From assembly GCF_027214005.1 (NCBI RefSeq), contig NZ_JAPWGY010000002.1:583860-647859 (forward strand): 64,000 nucleotides of DNA, written 5' to 3'. The notes below the pieces were generated by a model. That model saw only the letters and a list, made by a program, of their open reading frames with translations. It was not told the origin of the DNA and made no database searches. A program made the translations under genes and the position numbers. The stretch's first letter is position 1, and each line of letters opens with the position of its first letter. The stretch is from Kiloniella laminariae (GTDB taxonomy: Bacteria > Pseudomonadota > Alphaproteobacteria > Kiloniellales > Kiloniellaceae). Shown one piece after another: positions 53,520 through 64,000 of the stretch.

Positions 53520-56500
53520 TTATGTGATCGAGAACAGGATCTCGGCATCATTTTCATCAATAACGCGAACCTGATCACCTACACCAAGTCCTGTGCCCTG
53601 GAGAGTCGCAACTTCATTACTACCGATCATCACCGAAGCCGAGTTGGTTCCGTTATTAAAGATAATCGAAAGATCAGTAGCCGCATGAGCCCCAAGATCA
53701 CTGAGAACATCGTGCAGATCCAGAATATCGCTGGTTGCCGCATTCCCATCTCCGGAACCTGAAGCAATATCAAAGTCCGTGATGAGGTCAGCGTTAGCGG
53801 CACCATATTCACCAAAGACAAAGGTATCGTTACCAGCTCCGCCAGTCAGGGTATCATTCCCGACACCCCCGATAAGAATATCATCTCCGGCAAGACCGTA
53901 AAGGATATCATCCCCGGCATCACCGATGAGAGTGTCTCCAATAGTTGTAGGAGGAACGACTACATCGGAAAGACTTAAATTTTCCAAGAGCAGTGAGGAA
54001 TCCGCTTGAGTATCATTATCATTAAACACACCGATACCAATTCTAATTGTACCTGTCTGAGTAATAACATGTTCAAAAATTCCATCTGCATCAGGATTTC
54101 CAGTCTCGGAGAGGGAGAAAACCTGATCCCCAATTACGATTACAGCTTTATCATTTGCAAAAAATGTACTGCCGCCTTCTCCATCAGAGAAATCAAAGTC
54201 CAAGCGAAGAGTTTGGCCTGCCGTTACTGAAAAATCTCTGTAAAGGCCAGAACCAGTTTGTAAATTCTCAACAGAGCCTCCCCCTGCTTGGTTGATATCT
54301 GCAGCAGTTACTCCAGCAAACACATTCGCAAAAGATGACATGCTTGGGCGATTACCAGATGTTTGCAATCGAATATTTTGATTTCCATCAACTCGATCTG
54401 CTTTCCCAATAACGGTCCAGTCACTAACACCTCTAAAATCCTCAACAACACCGGGAATAACGACTGGATCAGATAAAGCAGCATTTGTTCCAATCAGAAT
54501 TTCGTCCTTGTTGCTTCCTGTGATCGTCGAACCGGAAGTTCCGATGACATTAACAGAACCTGTCAGACCGCTATCACTGACAACATAGTCAAAAGATCCC
54601 GTGAATGCCCCTGTGCCCGATGGATCGTAAAGAATATCGCCAGGCATAGAAACACTGCCGCCAGTTGCGTTCAGGACACTACCAATATTCGTTGCGGTTA
54701 CCCCATCATTTGCCAGAAGATCTGCCTCAGCGATAAGGATAGAATTTCCACTCAGATCATTCGTTAGTACCGTATCCGTACCCGGTGTTTGATGCGTCAG
54801 AATATTGAGGACAGCCGATGAGGCATCCCCATCACCATCAGTAATCGTGTAGTTCACTGTAAGATCTGTTGCAGCCCCGTCATCAAAGATCAGAACAAAC
54901 TCATCTGCAACCGGATCGTAGCCAAACTCGAAAGTGGCTCCATCCAGTTCCCATGAATTCGTGGAACCATTGAATGTCGCGGCAACACCGCCGATAGAGA
55001 TTGCTGTTACACTTGCGCCATCTGCACCAAGATCATCATTGGCAAGCAGGGAACCAGATGCAATCTGTTGCGTCGTCCCCACAGCATCCAGCAACTCATC
55101 AGCCAGATCACCAAAGTTTGGCACAGAAACAAAGCTGTACTGGCTTCCTGGAATTGACGGGTTACTGCTATCAGAACCACCTTGATCCAGGAAGTAATCC
55201 GCCAGACCGCTTTCGACAGAGGAACTGGTGCCGATACCAATTCCAGTCACCTGAACGCTATTGTTAACAATCGCAGTTGCGATATCGCTATCAATTTCAC
55301 CCGAGCTACTGGTACTTGTTGCGTTCGGGCTGCCATCACTGATGAAGTACATCCGGTTCTGGCTAAACGGCAGGGCCGTTACCGGATTATCCAGATATTC
55401 GGAATTGCTCGAGAACAGCGATTGCATACCGGCATCGTAATTCGTCGAACCACCGTTATCGTAATTCCCCCGGACCGTGGTCAAGGTGTCATCCAGTGTT
55501 GTTGATGACAGGGTACCATCGTCATTGATCCGAACAAAATCATCCAGATCCAGAACCCCGTTGCCATCATCTTTATAGACGAAAGTTCCATAATCCTCGG
55601 CATTGGAACCAAAGGTCACCAGAGAGAATGCCAGCTTGGCCGGTGCTCCATTGGCAACCAGTTCTGCTATGAAAGTCCGAACCCCGTCAATCTGGGTCTG
55701 GTAGTTTGTCTGACCGACAGATCCGCTTTCATCAACAACAAACGCGATATTCTGCGGCAGAACACTTGCATCTGTTGATGTTGTCGCTGCGTCGTCAACA
55801 GCTGTCGGCACATCATCGACAATCTTGATCGACAGGGTACTGTTGGCAAAATCGCCGTCTGTATCCGTTACTATAACAGCCAGATTATCAAACAGATGGT
55901 TCTCACCGTTATCAGCCGGGCCATGGCCTGTGGTATTATCAACCAGTGTATAGTTATAGCTGACCTTACCCGTAGCGGCATCAAACGCCGTGATTTCCAG
56001 CGAGTTACCTTCCGGTGTGGTGATCGTAACTGCCGTGAACACGCCGTTGGTAATAACAGCCGTGCCGCCAATCGTCAGATCATCAAGACCATCCGGCGCA
56101 GAGATGTTGAAATCACCTGTCTGCGTCAGAGCACCAGCATCTGGGCTGGAACCGTCAGCAAGATTGTCTTCATCAACAACTGCTTCTCCACCATCAGCCT
56201 GTAGCGTCAGGTTTGTGATCGTGACACCATCATCCGCACCATTGATCTTGATGGTCAGCTTGGCTGGTGAAGTATCACCATCCACATCGGCGATCGTATA
56301 GTTGAACACCTCATCAAGGCTTTCGCCACCAGTAAGGCCCTGAACAGCTGTATGACTGTTGTTCAGTTGATAGCTGTAACTACCATTGGTTCCAACAGTC
56401 AGCGTGCCATACAACCCGGTAACGGTTGAGCCTGCAGCCCCGGTCCAGGAGATAGATCCAAAACCGTCAGCCCCGAGGGTATCTGCGTTGCCATCTGTTG

Positions 56501-59500
56501 TGTTCAAATCACCGCTATCTGTACCACCGGTCACAACATTGCCGGTTGCAACTGTCGCCCCGTCCTCGGTGACAGAATCAACATCATCAACAGCTGTCGG
56601 CACATCATCGACAATACGGACCGAAAGTGTATCACTGGCACTGTCACCGTCCTGGTCTGTCACAACAACACTCATATTGTCGAACAGATCATTCTCACCA
56701 CCAGCTGTCGGATGATTTTCATTATCTCCCAGTGTGTAGCTGTAGGTAACTTCACCAGTTGTCGGATTAAAGCCCGTTACAGTCAGGCTGTTACCCAACG
56801 GGGTAGCGACCGGGTTGTTTGTCAGGGCCCCATTTTCGATAACCAGAACACCGTTGATCGTAATATCATCAACACCATCTACTGCCGTAACAGTGAAATC
56901 CCCAGTCTGCGTCAGTGCAGCCGGATTGGCATTCGAACCATCAGCAAGGTTTTCCTCGTTGACGACAACATCCCCACCAGAAACTTCCGGTGTCAGGCCT
57001 GTAATCGTCACATCGTGATCCGCACCCTTGATTGTCAGGGTAAGGGTCGCCGTGTCTGTATCGCCATCCCCATCCGTAACAGTATAGGTAAAGACCTCTG
57101 GCAGGGTTTCTCCCTGAGCCAGCCCTGTAACAGCGGGATTGTTGTAATCCAGAGCATAGCTGTAGTTCCCGTTGGCATCGACTGTCAGCGTACCATAGGT
57201 GCCGACAACAGTTGTTCCTCCGGTTGCCCCAGCCCAGGAAATGGAACCGAAGCTATCAGCCCCCATCGTATCGGCATTGCCATCTGTGACATTTGCATCA
57301 CCCCCGGCAACATCAGTACCTGTCACAACGTTACCCGTTGCCACAGGCGCCGTTCCGGTTGTCCCGTCCAGAGCATCTGCCAGATCGGCAAAGTTCGGTA
57401 CAGAAACAAAGCTGTACTGGCTTCCAGGAATTGACGGGTTGCTGCTATCAGAACCACCTTGATCCAGGAAGTAATCAGCCAAACCGTTTTCAACAGAAGA
57501 GCTAGTCCCGATACCAATTCCGGTTACCTGAATATTGTTGGCTGTGATCGCATTTGCGATATCCGTATCAATTTCAGTTGAACCACTTGTACTCGTCGCA
57601 TTTGGCCCACCATCACTGATGAAATAGAGACGGTTTTCAGCACCTGAAAGACCCGACACAGGATTGGTCAGATATTCAGAGTTAGCAGAGAACAAAGACT
57701 GCATCCCTGCATCATAGTTCGTGGAACCACCGTTATCGTAATCCGCCCGAACATCGAGCAGGGTGTCATCAAGCGTTGTGGAAGACGGTGTGCCATCGTT
57801 ATTGAGGCGAACAAAGTCGTCCAGATCCAGAACCCCGTTACCATCATCATTAAAGACGAAAGTTCCATAGTCTTCAGCATCAGACCCGAAGGTCACCAGC
57901 GAGATTGCCAGCTGTGACGGATCCCCCTGGTTAACCAGGCTGTTCATGAAGGTCCGAACACCATCAATCTGGGTCTGATAGTTTGTCTGACCAACAGATC
58001 CGCTTTCATCAACCACAAAAGCAATGTTCTGTGGCGGCTGACTACCGATAACAACCTCGACACAATCAACATCATCAACTGCAACAGGACCATCATCCTG
58101 TACAGAAACACTAAAGCTGCTTGGCGCTGAGACGTCACCGTCACTGTCGGTGACACGTACCGCAAAGTTGTCTGGAACAACATCATCCGCACCACGATCT
58201 CCCGGAGTACCATCCGTAGAAGTGTTCGTATGATCCGTCGTGTTGTCACTCAGTGTATAGGTCCAGCTGTAATTCCCTGCACCATCAACACTCACAACAA
58301 GACTGCCGTAATCCCCGGTGACTGTCGCACCACCTGTTACATCAACCCAGGCACCAGTACCATCCTGGATCTCTACTGTCTGCACAGTATCGCCACCAGT
58401 GGATATGCTCAGGCTTCCCGTTGTGCTCTCGGCTGTCGACGTTGGATTACTGCCATCAGCAAGCGCTGCCTCTTCAACAACACCGCTCGTCGATGTAACC
58501 GTCGGTGTACTATCTGCAGCGATTGTCGCACTGAAAGTATCTGTCGCAACACCACCTTCATCCGTATTGACTGTAACGGTGCCGGTAATAGAACCTTCGA
58601 ACCCGTTTGGCAGATTTTCAAGCACGAGCGCTTCGAGTTGTGCCTCAGTACCTGTCCAGGTCAAACCGGTTAACGTGCCAGCATTCACGGTTGTACCCAC
58701 AGGCAAGCTATCAAAGACCACTTGTGTTGTCGTGATACTTTCAGAACCATCCGCATCTGTTGCAGCAGCAACAATATTGAGTGCAACTGATGTTGAATTT
58801 TCAGGAAGATTTACATCCTGCGCATCAACGGTCACATCCCCTTCGAAGTTAACCGTCAGATCGTGCGGGCCAGAACTGTCCGTACCCTCGTTCGAGGTCG
58901 CATTAACCGTGTAGCTGATACTGGTATCCGGGTTCTCGGTCGAGAAATCCTTCGGCAGAACGATACCGAAGTCCGCTGGCAGTGAACCATCAGGGTTCAA
59001 TGTGATCGTCAGGACATTACCGACAAGAACAGATGATCCAGAAGCAACAGTGCCTGCTGGCAGACCCGTAAACGTCAGGCTCAATGCCGTCAGTACTTCA
59101 GATCCATCTGCATCACTGATACCAACAGAAACCGCAGCGGAAAGATCAACTGGCAAGGCCGCGTCCGTCTCCGTCGTTACAATCGGACCTGCCGTGATGT
59201 CAATATCTTCTGTAGCATTGATTGTGATCTTAAAAGGATCCAGTGCAAGACCATACTCGTCTGTACCAACCTGAACAGAACCATTGATAACACCCGAGAA
59301 ATCAACCGGAACATTCTGTAGCTCAAGAGCTTCAAGCTCAGCTTCCGTTCCAATCCAGACAGTGTCTGTGCTACCTGGTGGTGGCGTAATAACACTACCA
59401 CCGTTAAAGGTTACTCCTGCAGGAAGATCACTAAAGATAACCAGAGCGGCCGGGATTGTTCCACCCGGGAAAGCAAGGTCCGGCATTTCAACTATATGCT

Positions 59501-62500
59501 CGGAACCATCCGCATCTGTCGCAGCAGCTACGATATTGAGAGCAATCGTTGTCGTACCCTCATTTACTGTCACATCCTGCGCATCAACGGTCACATCCCC
59601 TTCGAAGTTAACCGTCAGATCGTGCGGGCCAGAACTGTCCGTACCCTCGTTCGAGGTCGCATTAACCGTGTAGCTGATACTGGTATCCGGGTTCTCGGTC
59701 GAGAAATCCTTCGGCAGAACGATACCGAAGTCCGCTGGCAGTGAACCATCAGGGTTCAATGTGATCGTCAGGACATTACCGACAAGAACAGATGATCCAG
59801 AAGCAACAGTGCCTGCTGGCAGACCCGTAAACGTTAGGCTCAATGCCGTCAGTACTTCATTGCCTTCACTGCCATTAATCCCGACTGCAATCGCAGCGGA
59901 AAGATCAACTGGCAACGCCGCGTCCGTCTCCGTTGTAACAATCGGACCTGCCGTGATGTCAATATCTTCAATCAGAGTGATTGTGAATGCTTCCGTTGCA
60001 ACAGCAACATCTTGGTCGCCATCTGTGACTTTAACAGAAAAACTTACAACTGGGTCTGGTGTGGCATCATTTTGATTTTTTGTCGCAACAAAAGACCAGG
60101 TCCCATCAGTATTCACTGTCAGCGTTCCAAGACCAGGAACAGTGATCGCTGTATCCAGATCATGCTCTGTGCCGCCAACAACAACTTTCGTTACACCGGG
60201 TACATCCGCACCAACTTCAGAATCCCACGTACCGTTCAGGGTTTCGCCTTCAACAACAGAACTCTCGTCAGAAATACTGACCGACGGAACATCATCAACA
60301 ATCTGGATCGAAAGGGTCGCAGAGACAGTGTCTCCGTCAGTGTCCTTCACCGTCAGGTCAATATCATCAAACAGTTTGTTCTCACCCGCACCGGAAGCAT
60401 GCGTCTCGTTGTTGACCAACTGATAGCTGTAGCTCACAACACCTGTTGATGCGTTGTAACCGTTAATGGTGAGGATATTGCCAAGTTCGGTAATAACTTC
60501 GAGATTGATTGTGCCCGAATTCAGCAACAGAGCTTCGGTGAATTCGTAAGGAGTTGCCGGTTGGCCTTTAATAACGAGGCAAGCAATTCCGTCTCCGGCA
60601 GTAATTTTGAAATCACCGGTAACAGTGGTTGATTCAGGCGTATCGTCGCTACCGTTTGGCTGTAGATCATCCTCATCAACAATCGCATCGCCACCAAGCA
60701 ATGCCGGTGTCAGGTCGGTGATGTAGACGCCGTGATCATCCACACAAACACAGATATCAGCCGTGTCGGTATCACCGTCACTATCAGACATGGTGTAGGT
60801 AAAGAGATCTTTACCATGCACATCCGGGTTGGTTGTGTATTCGATCGTCCGAACAAAATAATCGGAAGAGTCCCCACCAGATGCACCACCGTTTTCATAT
60901 TCGGTCGCTTCAAAGACCAGATACTGGAAATCCGCAGGTGGGTTGATCGAGATCGTCGCCACGTTATTATCGATAAAACTGAGGCTTGAGCTATCAAGGA
61001 CACCTGCGCCGACAACATTACCCGCCGCATCGTAGGCTTTCCAAGTTCCCTGTTCATGCCCGCCGCTTCCACCTTCATTTTTGTAAAGGTTGGACAGCGT
61101 GATGGTTGCCCGGTCAACAGCGACGTCGAAATCAACGACCAGTTTCTGACTATCGTTCGTATTCAGATCGTGATTGATCTGGTTCTGGCTTCCGCCACTG
61201 GTTGTATTTCCCTGAATACCAATGCCGCGACCTGTGAAGGTCACATCCTGGTTCTCAGTCGGCAAAGCATTGAAATCCAAAGCTTCTCCTGCGTCGAAAG
61301 CAAAGAGCTTTACGTCATTCCAATTATTGCCATTGGTGCTACCGACAGTATTCGTGACTTCAAAGTGATCTTCGTCGTACGCCGTATAGGTTCCTTTACC
61401 ATCGGCCCCGATTTCCAGAGATCCATAGTCCCCATTGATTGTTACTGTTCCCGTCTCGGGCACATCAACAGTCGTCGATCCAAAAGTAACTTTTGTAACA
61501 GAGGCAGGATCATCCGCGCCAACGTTATCGTTTGCAAGAACATCGACCACGACAGAATTTTCCAATGTCAGACAATCCGCACCCTGGTTAGTGTAATCAT
61601 CATCAAAGGCAATCGGAACGTCATCCTGAACCCGGATAGTGAAGCCATTGTCAACAGTCACTGTGTCGCCATCACCATCCGTAGCAACAACAGCAGACGA
61701 AAGATCCAGTGTAAGGAATCCTTCTACATTGTCCGCAGAAGCTGCGGGATGGTGATCAATCTGATCTTTAAGCGTAAAGGTGTAGTCCCCATTGGCATCA
61801 AGTTCCAGCGTGAAAACAGGACCTGCTGTGGTCGAGGCCGTCAGTGTACCACCAAGAACACTATAGCTAACCGCCAGACCATTCGATGTCAGAACCGGAA
61901 GATTGCTCAGATCAGATGCCAGGCTGAAACCACCGCCTGTTGCTGCACCATCAGAACCAAAATCAACAAGGCTGGCAACTGATCCGGTTGCAACGGTGCT
62001 GCCAGAAGCGTCTTCATCATTGCCATCAACAAGATTATCTTCTTCGACAGTGCCGGAAGCAGTTCCGGTTGTGTTCGTCGGACCATCATCCTTGAAAGAG
62101 ATCGCTCCAGACAGATCAACCGTCGCAGTATCCGTATCGCCATCACCATCCGTAAGTGTACCCGTCAGAGTAACAACACCAGATGTCAGACTGACTTCAC
62201 TGTCGTGATCATTACCATCATTACCGTGATTAACCGCACGAACCTGATCAAGGGTAACCTTGCCGTCGCTGGCAACACTCACTGTAAAGACAAGATCGCC
62301 ACCTGTCTCAGTATGACCTTCAATAACACCGCCGTTATTGGTCAGAATAACCTTCTGCCCAGACGCCGTATCAATAATACCGCTGTCAACTCCTGGCGCA
62401 GAAACACTCAGCGCATAGCTAACACCAGCAGAACCGTCGGCACCAGCATCAACAGTAAACAGGCCAGAGAAGTCTGTTGTTGCGTTCGTTCCAAGATCAG

Positions 62501-64000
62501 TCTCGTCAACCTGCAGACTATCCGCTCCAGCAGAAACCGCAGTAAGAACAGGACCATCATCCTTGAAAGAGATCGCTCCAGACAGATCAACCGTCGCAGT
62601 ATCCGTATCGCCATCACCATCCGTAAGTGTACCCGTCAGAGTAACAACACCAGATGTCAGACTGACTTCACTGTCGTGATCATTACCATCATTACCGTGA
62701 TTAACCGCACGAACCTGATCAAGGGTAACCTTGCCGTCGCTGGCAACACTCACTGTAAAGACAAGATCGCCACCTGTCTCAGTATGACCTTCAATAACAC
62801 CGCCGTTATTGGTCAGAATAACCTTCTGCCCAGACGCCGTATCAATAATACCGCTGTCAACTCCTGGCGCAGAAACACTCAGCGCATAGCTAACACCAGC
62901 AGAACCGTCGGCACCAGCATCAACAGTAAACAGGCCAGAGAAGTCTGTTGTTGCGTTCGTTCCAAGATCAGTCTCGTCAACCTGCAGACTATCCGCTCCA
63001 GCAGAAACCGCAGTAAGAACAGGACCATCATCCTCAAACTTGATCAGACCACCAAGTTCAACGGATTCACTGTCCGTATCTTCGTCATTATCAGTAAGTG
63101 TGACCGTCAGCTTGAGGGCACCAGTTGCAATTTCGAGAGGATCGGCTGCTTCATCATGGTCATCCGTATCACCATGCTTCAGCGCACGGAACTGTTCGAC
63201 CGTCACGCCACCCGTTGCAGGGTCAACCGTGATGGTAAAGACAGGTGCCCCCCCAACGCCGGCTGTACCCGTAATCGTGTCACCAGACTGAACCAGCACC
63301 ACATCTGCACCACTGGCTGTATCAACCAGGCCAGACGGAATACCATCATCAAGGGTAAGGCTAAACACGGTCGATTTTTCGCCGTCAGTGCCCGGATCTT
63401 TGACCAGAGTGACAAGATCTGCACCAGAAATCGTTGCATAGCCAATGACGCCTGCCGGGCGTCCTGTTTCGTCAGCGGCATTCGCATCACCGGCATCCAC
63501 ACCCACGGACTCGTCAAGGCGGATCTCGGCACCTTCATTGGTCTGGAATGTCGTGATTTCAGGACCGTCATCCAGAATTTCAATGTTGGCCGTCCCCGAG
63601 GCTGTATCACCCTCATCATCTGTGATGGTATAGGTCAACTGCAGATCGACACCCTGAGAATTTACATCCTCATTGTGGCTGTCCCCACCAGTCGGGTGCT
63701 CAATCGCCTGATACTGGATAAAGGTCAGAGAGCCATTATGGGGACCGTCAGTCAATCCATCTTCAGAAATAACAACGGCGAAAGCCACATTGCCTTCGGA
63801 ATCGATACCCCAGACAATGTTATCATTTGCAGTGTCGTTATAGAGGGCAATCGGGCGATTGCCCTCTGACGTCACTAGGCCGCTGTCTTGACCGTTCACA
63901 CTGTCAAAAGCAATATTTTCGCGCCCGTCTACACCGGAAACCTGGCCAGAAGGCAAGCCATCAGGATTCTGGTCTGCCCCGTCAGAGTTATCAATTTCAT
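53520..64000 (-). CDS. Giant RTX/VCBS-type adhesin (LapA-like), 5' end off window
   Basis: The frame is open to the window edge, so at least 3,492 residues are present and the N-terminus is missing. The body is made of about 20 beta-rich repeats separated by D-D-x-P linkers (DDGP, DDVP), of T1SS-143 and VCBS types. Two von Willebrand A domains carry a MIDAS ([13 protein letters not shown]). The C-terminus has a nonapeptide RTX block ([20 protein letters not shown]) and a type I secretion end (EILFSIT). This is the layout of exported biofilm adhesins. The convergent operon encodes the exporter and a LapG-like protease, so it is the expected cargo. The retention/cleavage module would lie in the missing N-terminus. 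Confidence 0.9.
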   Translation of the reverse strand, partial: EIDNSDGADQNPDGLPSGQVSGVDGRENIAFDSVNGQDSGLVTSEGNRPIALYNDTANDNIVWGIDSEGNVAFAVVISEDGLTDGPHNGSLTFIQYQAIEHPTGGDSHNEDVNSQGVDLQLTYTITDDEGDTASGTANIEILDDGPEITTFQTNEGAEIRLDESVGVDAGDANAADETGRPAGVIGYATISGADLVTLVKDPGTDGEKSTVFSLTLDDGIPSGLVDTASGADVVLVQSGDTITGTAGVGGAPVFTITVDPATGGVTVEQFRALKHGDTDDHDEAADPLEIATGALKLTVTLTDNDEDTDSESVELGGLIKFEDDGPVLTAVSAGADSLQVDETDLGTNATTDFSGLFTVDAGADGSAGVSYALSVSAPGVDSGIIDTASGQKVILTNNGGVIEGHTETGGDLVFTVSVASDGKVTLDQVRAVNHGNDGNDHDSEVSLTSGVVTLTGTLTDGDGDTDTATVDLSGAISFKDDGPVLTAVSAGADSLQVDETDLGTNATTDFSGLFTVDAGADGSAGVSYALSVSAPGVDSGIIDTASGQKVILTNNGGVIEGHTETGGDLVFTVSVASDGKVTLDQVRAVNHGNDGNDHDSEVSLTSGVVTLTGTLTDGDGDTDTATVDLSGAISFKDDGPTNTTGTASGTVEEDNLVDGNDEDASGSTVATGSVASLVDFGSDGAATGGGFSLASDLSNLPVLTSNGLAVSYSVLGGTLTASTTAGPVFTLELDANGDYTFTLKDQIDHHPAASADNVEGFLTLDLSSAVVATDGDGDTVTVDNGFTIRVQDDVPIAFDDDYTNQGADCLTLENSVVVDVLANDNVGADDPASVTKVTFGSTTVDVPETGTVTINGDYGSLEIGADGKGTYTAYDEDHFEVTNTVGSTNGNNWNDVKLFAFDAGEALDFNALPTENQDVTFTGRGIGIQGNTTSGGSQNQINHDLNTNDSQKLVVDFDVAVDRATITLSNLYKNEGGSGGHEQGTWKAYDAAGNVVGAGVLDSSSLSFIDNNVATISINPPADFQYLVFEATEYENGGASGGDSSDYFVRTIEYTTNPDVHGKDLFTYTMSDSDGDTDTADICVCVDDHGVYITDLTPALLGGDAIVDEDDLQPNGSDDTPESTTVTGDFKITAGDGIACLVIKGQPATPYEFTEALLLNSGTINLEVITELGNILTINGYNASTGVVSYSYQLVNNETHASGAGENKLFDDIDLTVKDTDGDTVSATLSIQIVDDVPSVSISDESSVVEGETLNGTWDSEVGADVPGVTKVVVGGTEHDLDTAITVPGLGTLTVNTDGTWSFVATKNQNDATPDPVVSFSVKVTDGDQDVAVATEAFTITLIEDIDITAGPIVTTETDAALPVDLSAAIAVGINGSEGNEVLTALSLTFTGLPAGTVASGSSVLVGNVLTITLNPDGSLPADFGIVLPKDFSTENPDTSISYTVNATSNEGTDSSGPHDLTVNFEGDVTVDAQDVTVNEGTTTIALNIVAAATDADGSEHIVEMPDLAFPGGTIPAALVIFSDLPAGVTFNGGSVITPPPGSTDTVWIGTEAELEALELQNVPVDFSGVINGSVQVGTDEYGLALDPFKITINATEDIDITAGPIVTTETDAALPVDLSAAVSVGISDADGSEVLTALSLTFTGLPAGTVASGSSVLVGNVLTITLNPDGSLPADFGIVLPKDFSTENPDTSISYTVNATSNEGTDSSGPHDLTVNFEGDVTVDAQDVNLPENSTSVALNIVAAATDADGSESITTTQVVFDSLPVGTTVNAGTLTGLTWTGTEAQLEALVLENLPNGFEGSITGTVTVNTDEGGVATDTFSATIAADSTPTVTSTSGVVEEAALADGSNPTSTAESTTGSLSISTGGDTVQTVEIQDGTGAWVDVTGGATVTGDYGSLVVSVDGAGNYSWTYTLSDNTTDHTNTSTDGTPGDRGADDVVPDNFAVRVTDSDGDVSAPSSFSVSVQDDGPVAVDDVDCVEVVIGSQPPQNIAFVVDESGSVGQTNYQTQIDGVRTFMNSLVNQGDPSQLAISLVTFGSDAEDYGTFVFNDDGNGVLDLDDFVRLNNDGTPSSTTLDDTLLDVRADYDNGGSTNYDAGMQSLFSANSEYLTNPVSGLSGAENRLYFISDGGPNATSTSGSTEIDTDIANAITANNIQVTGIGIGTSSSVENGLADYFLDQGGSDSSNPSIPGSQYSFVSVPNFADLADALDGTTGTAPVATGNVVTGTDVAGGDANVTDGNADTMGADSFGSISWAGATGGTTVVGTYGTLTVDANGNYSYALDYNNPAVTGLAQGETLPEVFTYTVTDGDGDTDTATLTLTIKGADHDVTITGLTPEVSGGDVVVNEENLADGSNANPAALTQTGDFTVTAVDGVDDITINGVLVIENGALTNNPVATPLGNSLTVTGFNPTTGEVTYSYTLGDNENHPTAGGENDLFDNMSVVVTDQDGDSASDTLSVRIVDDVPTAVDDVDSVTEDGATVATGNVVTGGTDSGDLNTTDGNADTLGADGFGSISWTGAAGSTVTGLYGTLTVGTNGSYSYQLNNSHTAVQGLTGGESLDEVFNYTIADVDGDTSPAKLTIKINGADDGVTITNLTLQADGGEAVVDEDNLADGSSPDAGALTQTGDFNISAPDGLDDLTIGGTAVITNGVFTAVTITTPEGNSLEITAFDAATGKVSYNYTLVDNTTGHGPADNGENHLFDNLAVIVTDTDGDFANSTLSIKIVDDVPTAVDDAATTSTDASVLPQNIAFVVDESGSVGQTNYQTQIDGVRTFIAELVANGAPAKLAFSLVTFGSNAEDYGTFVYKDDGNGVLDLDDFVRINDDGTLSSTTLDDTLTTVRGNYDNGGSTNYDAGMQSLFSSNSEYLDNPVTALPFSQNRMYFISDGSPNATSTSSSGEIDSDIATAIVNNSVQVTGIGIGTSSSVESGLADYFLDQGGSDSSNPSIPGSQYSFVSVPNFGDLADELLDAVGTTQQIASGSLLANDDLGADGASVTAISIGGVAATFNGSTNSWELDGATFEFGYDPVADEFVLIFDDGAATDLTVNYTITDGDGDASSAVLNILTHQTPGTDTVLTNDLSGNSILIAEADLLANDGVTATNIGSVLNATGGSVSMPGDILYDPSGTGAFTGSFDYVVSDSGLTGSVNVIGTSGSTITGSNKDEILIGTNAALSDPVVIPGVVEDFRGVSDWTVIGKADRVDGNQNIRLQTSGNRPSMSSFANVFAGVTAADINQAGGGSVENLQTGSGLYRDFSVTAGQTLRLDFDFSDGEGGSTFFANDKAVIVIGDQVFSLSETGNPDADGIFEHVITQTGTIRIGIGVFNDNDTQADSSLLLENLSLSDVVVPPTTIGDTLIGDAGDDILYGLAGDDILIGGVGNDTLTGGAGNDTFVFGEYGAANADLITDFDIASGSGDGNAATSDILDLHDVLSDLGAHAATDLSIIFNNGTNSASVMIGSNEVATLQGTGLGVGDQVRVIDENDAEILFSIT
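53820..53945 (-). repeat. RTX calcium-binding nonapeptide block
   Basis: Repeated GGxGxDxLx-type nonapeptides, for example [20 protein letters not shown] and [17 protein letters not shown], at residues about 3350-3395 of the fragment. This calcium-binding block precedes the C-terminal secretion signal, as usual for type I substrates. Confidence 0.9.
53960..54460 (-). other. Unassigned domain before the RTX block
   Basis: About 165 residues ([54 protein letters not shown]) between the second vWA-linked repeats and the RTX block. It is more AT-rich than the rest of the adhesin and has a jelly-roll-like strand pattern similar to carbohydrate- or lectin-type modules. The assignment is tentative. 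Confidence 0.4.
55080..55757 (-). repeat. von Willebrand A domain, C-terminal copy
   Basis: Residues about 2747-2973. MIDAS DESGS at the start, FISDG later, [20 protein letters not shown] near the middle. It is a diverged duplicate of the copy at 57358-58034 ([20 protein letters not shown] is shared), with many synonymous and some amino-acid differences, so the duplication is old. Confidence 0.9.
57358..58034 (-). repeat. von Willebrand A domain, N-terminal copy
   Basis: Residues about 1988-2213. Shares the MIDAS, the [11 protein letters not shown] segment and [20 protein letters not shown] with the C-terminal copy. It is flanked by VCBS-type repeats on both sides. vWA domains in adhesins bind protein or cell-surface ligands via a bound metal. 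Confidence 0.9.
58813..59100 (-). repeat. 288-bp internal repeat, copy 1
   Basis: Nearly identical to 59572-59859 (one mismatch seen, GTCAGG versus GTTAGG), offset by 759 bp (253 codons). It encodes part of the repeat with [17 protein letters not shown] and [18 protein letters not shown]. Confidence 0.9.
59572..59859 (-). repeat. 288-bp internal repeat, copy 2
   Basis: Partner of 58813-59100. The two copies keep reading frame because the offset is a whole number of codons. Their near identity at silent sites indicates recent duplication or gene conversion. Confidence 0.9.
62081..63022 (-). repeat. Two tandem 471-bp repeats, apparently identical in DNA
   Basis: Copies at 62081-62551 and 62552-63022, offset 471 bp (157 codons). 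The translated copies are identical and every line of DNA I compared agreed. They encode a T1SS-143-type repeat, starting [19 protein letters not shown]. The junction to non-repeat sequence falls at about 63033. Confidence 0.92.

Noticed and set aside
62205-63869. Long 554-codon frame on the plus strand across the adhesin
   Set aside because: It mirrors the tandem repeat of the adhesin frame (identical peptide blocks twice) and has no ribosome site or known domain. It is a shadow of the minus-strand gene.

Overview
The window looks like a chromosomal segment of an alphaproteobacterium, probably a marine one of the Rhodospirillales/Kiloniellales type. This is inferred, not proven. The clues are a class II DAHP synthase, paired class I cytochromes c, a cysteinyl/glutamyl-tRNA synthetase/NAD synthase cluster, a BTLCP (LapG-like) protease with a possible CtrA box upstream, and moderate GC. 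I saw no rRNA, tRNA, CRISPR array or intact insertion sequence.

Layout. 1-3.0 kb: 3'-truncated citramalate synthase and an MgtE Mg transporter. 3.1-7.4 kb: a RimK cluster (aspartic protease-like protein, RimK ligase, M14 deacylase), a LysE exporter and two small unknown proteins. 7.4-12.0 kb: nadE-gltX-cysS. 12.2-14.3 kb: an MFS exporter with its TetR regulator and two related operators. 14.4-17.5 kb: aroG(class II)-pncB-sufE. 17.8-23.3 kb: an Asp/Asn hydroxylase-like protein, glutathione reductase, a small secreted protein, an MDR oxidoreductase and succinate-semialdehyde dehydrogenase. 23.6-29.8 kb: a DeoR regulator and a Ugp-type ABC transporter ending in an EEP-fold phosphodiesterase, with a shared operator. 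29.8-34.9 kb: rbsDACB plus rbsR under a 38-bp perfect palindrome. 35.0-37.9 kb: an AT-rich accessory patch of unknown genes, including two DUF7336 paralogues and a decayed copy of the glmS 3' end. 37.9-41.2 kb: glmU-glmS. 41.4-44.8 kb: phosphoglycolate phosphatase and a FAD oxidase flanked by two paralogous cytochromes c.

44.9-64.0 kb: a large surface-adhesin locus. On the plus strand are a type I secretion ABC transporter, its HlyD-type adaptor, a periplasmic LapG-like cysteine protease, a membrane PAS/HD-GYP protein whose metal site is broken, a secreted trypsin-like protease and a small protein. Facing them on the minus strand is a giant repeat adhesin, at least 3,492 residues in the window, with two von Willebrand A domains, exact internal duplications and an RTX secretion end. 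Its N-terminus lies beyond the window.

The adhesin locus is the best candidate for something new. It resembles the LapA/LapG biofilm adhesin-release system, but no LapD-type GGDEF/EAL receptor is visible. The place next to the LapG-like gene is taken by a degenerate HD-GYP protein, and a trypsin-like protease overlaps that gene. A second notable signal is the glmS relic, which suggests that past insertions occurred at the glmS 3' end, a classic Tn7-type target.
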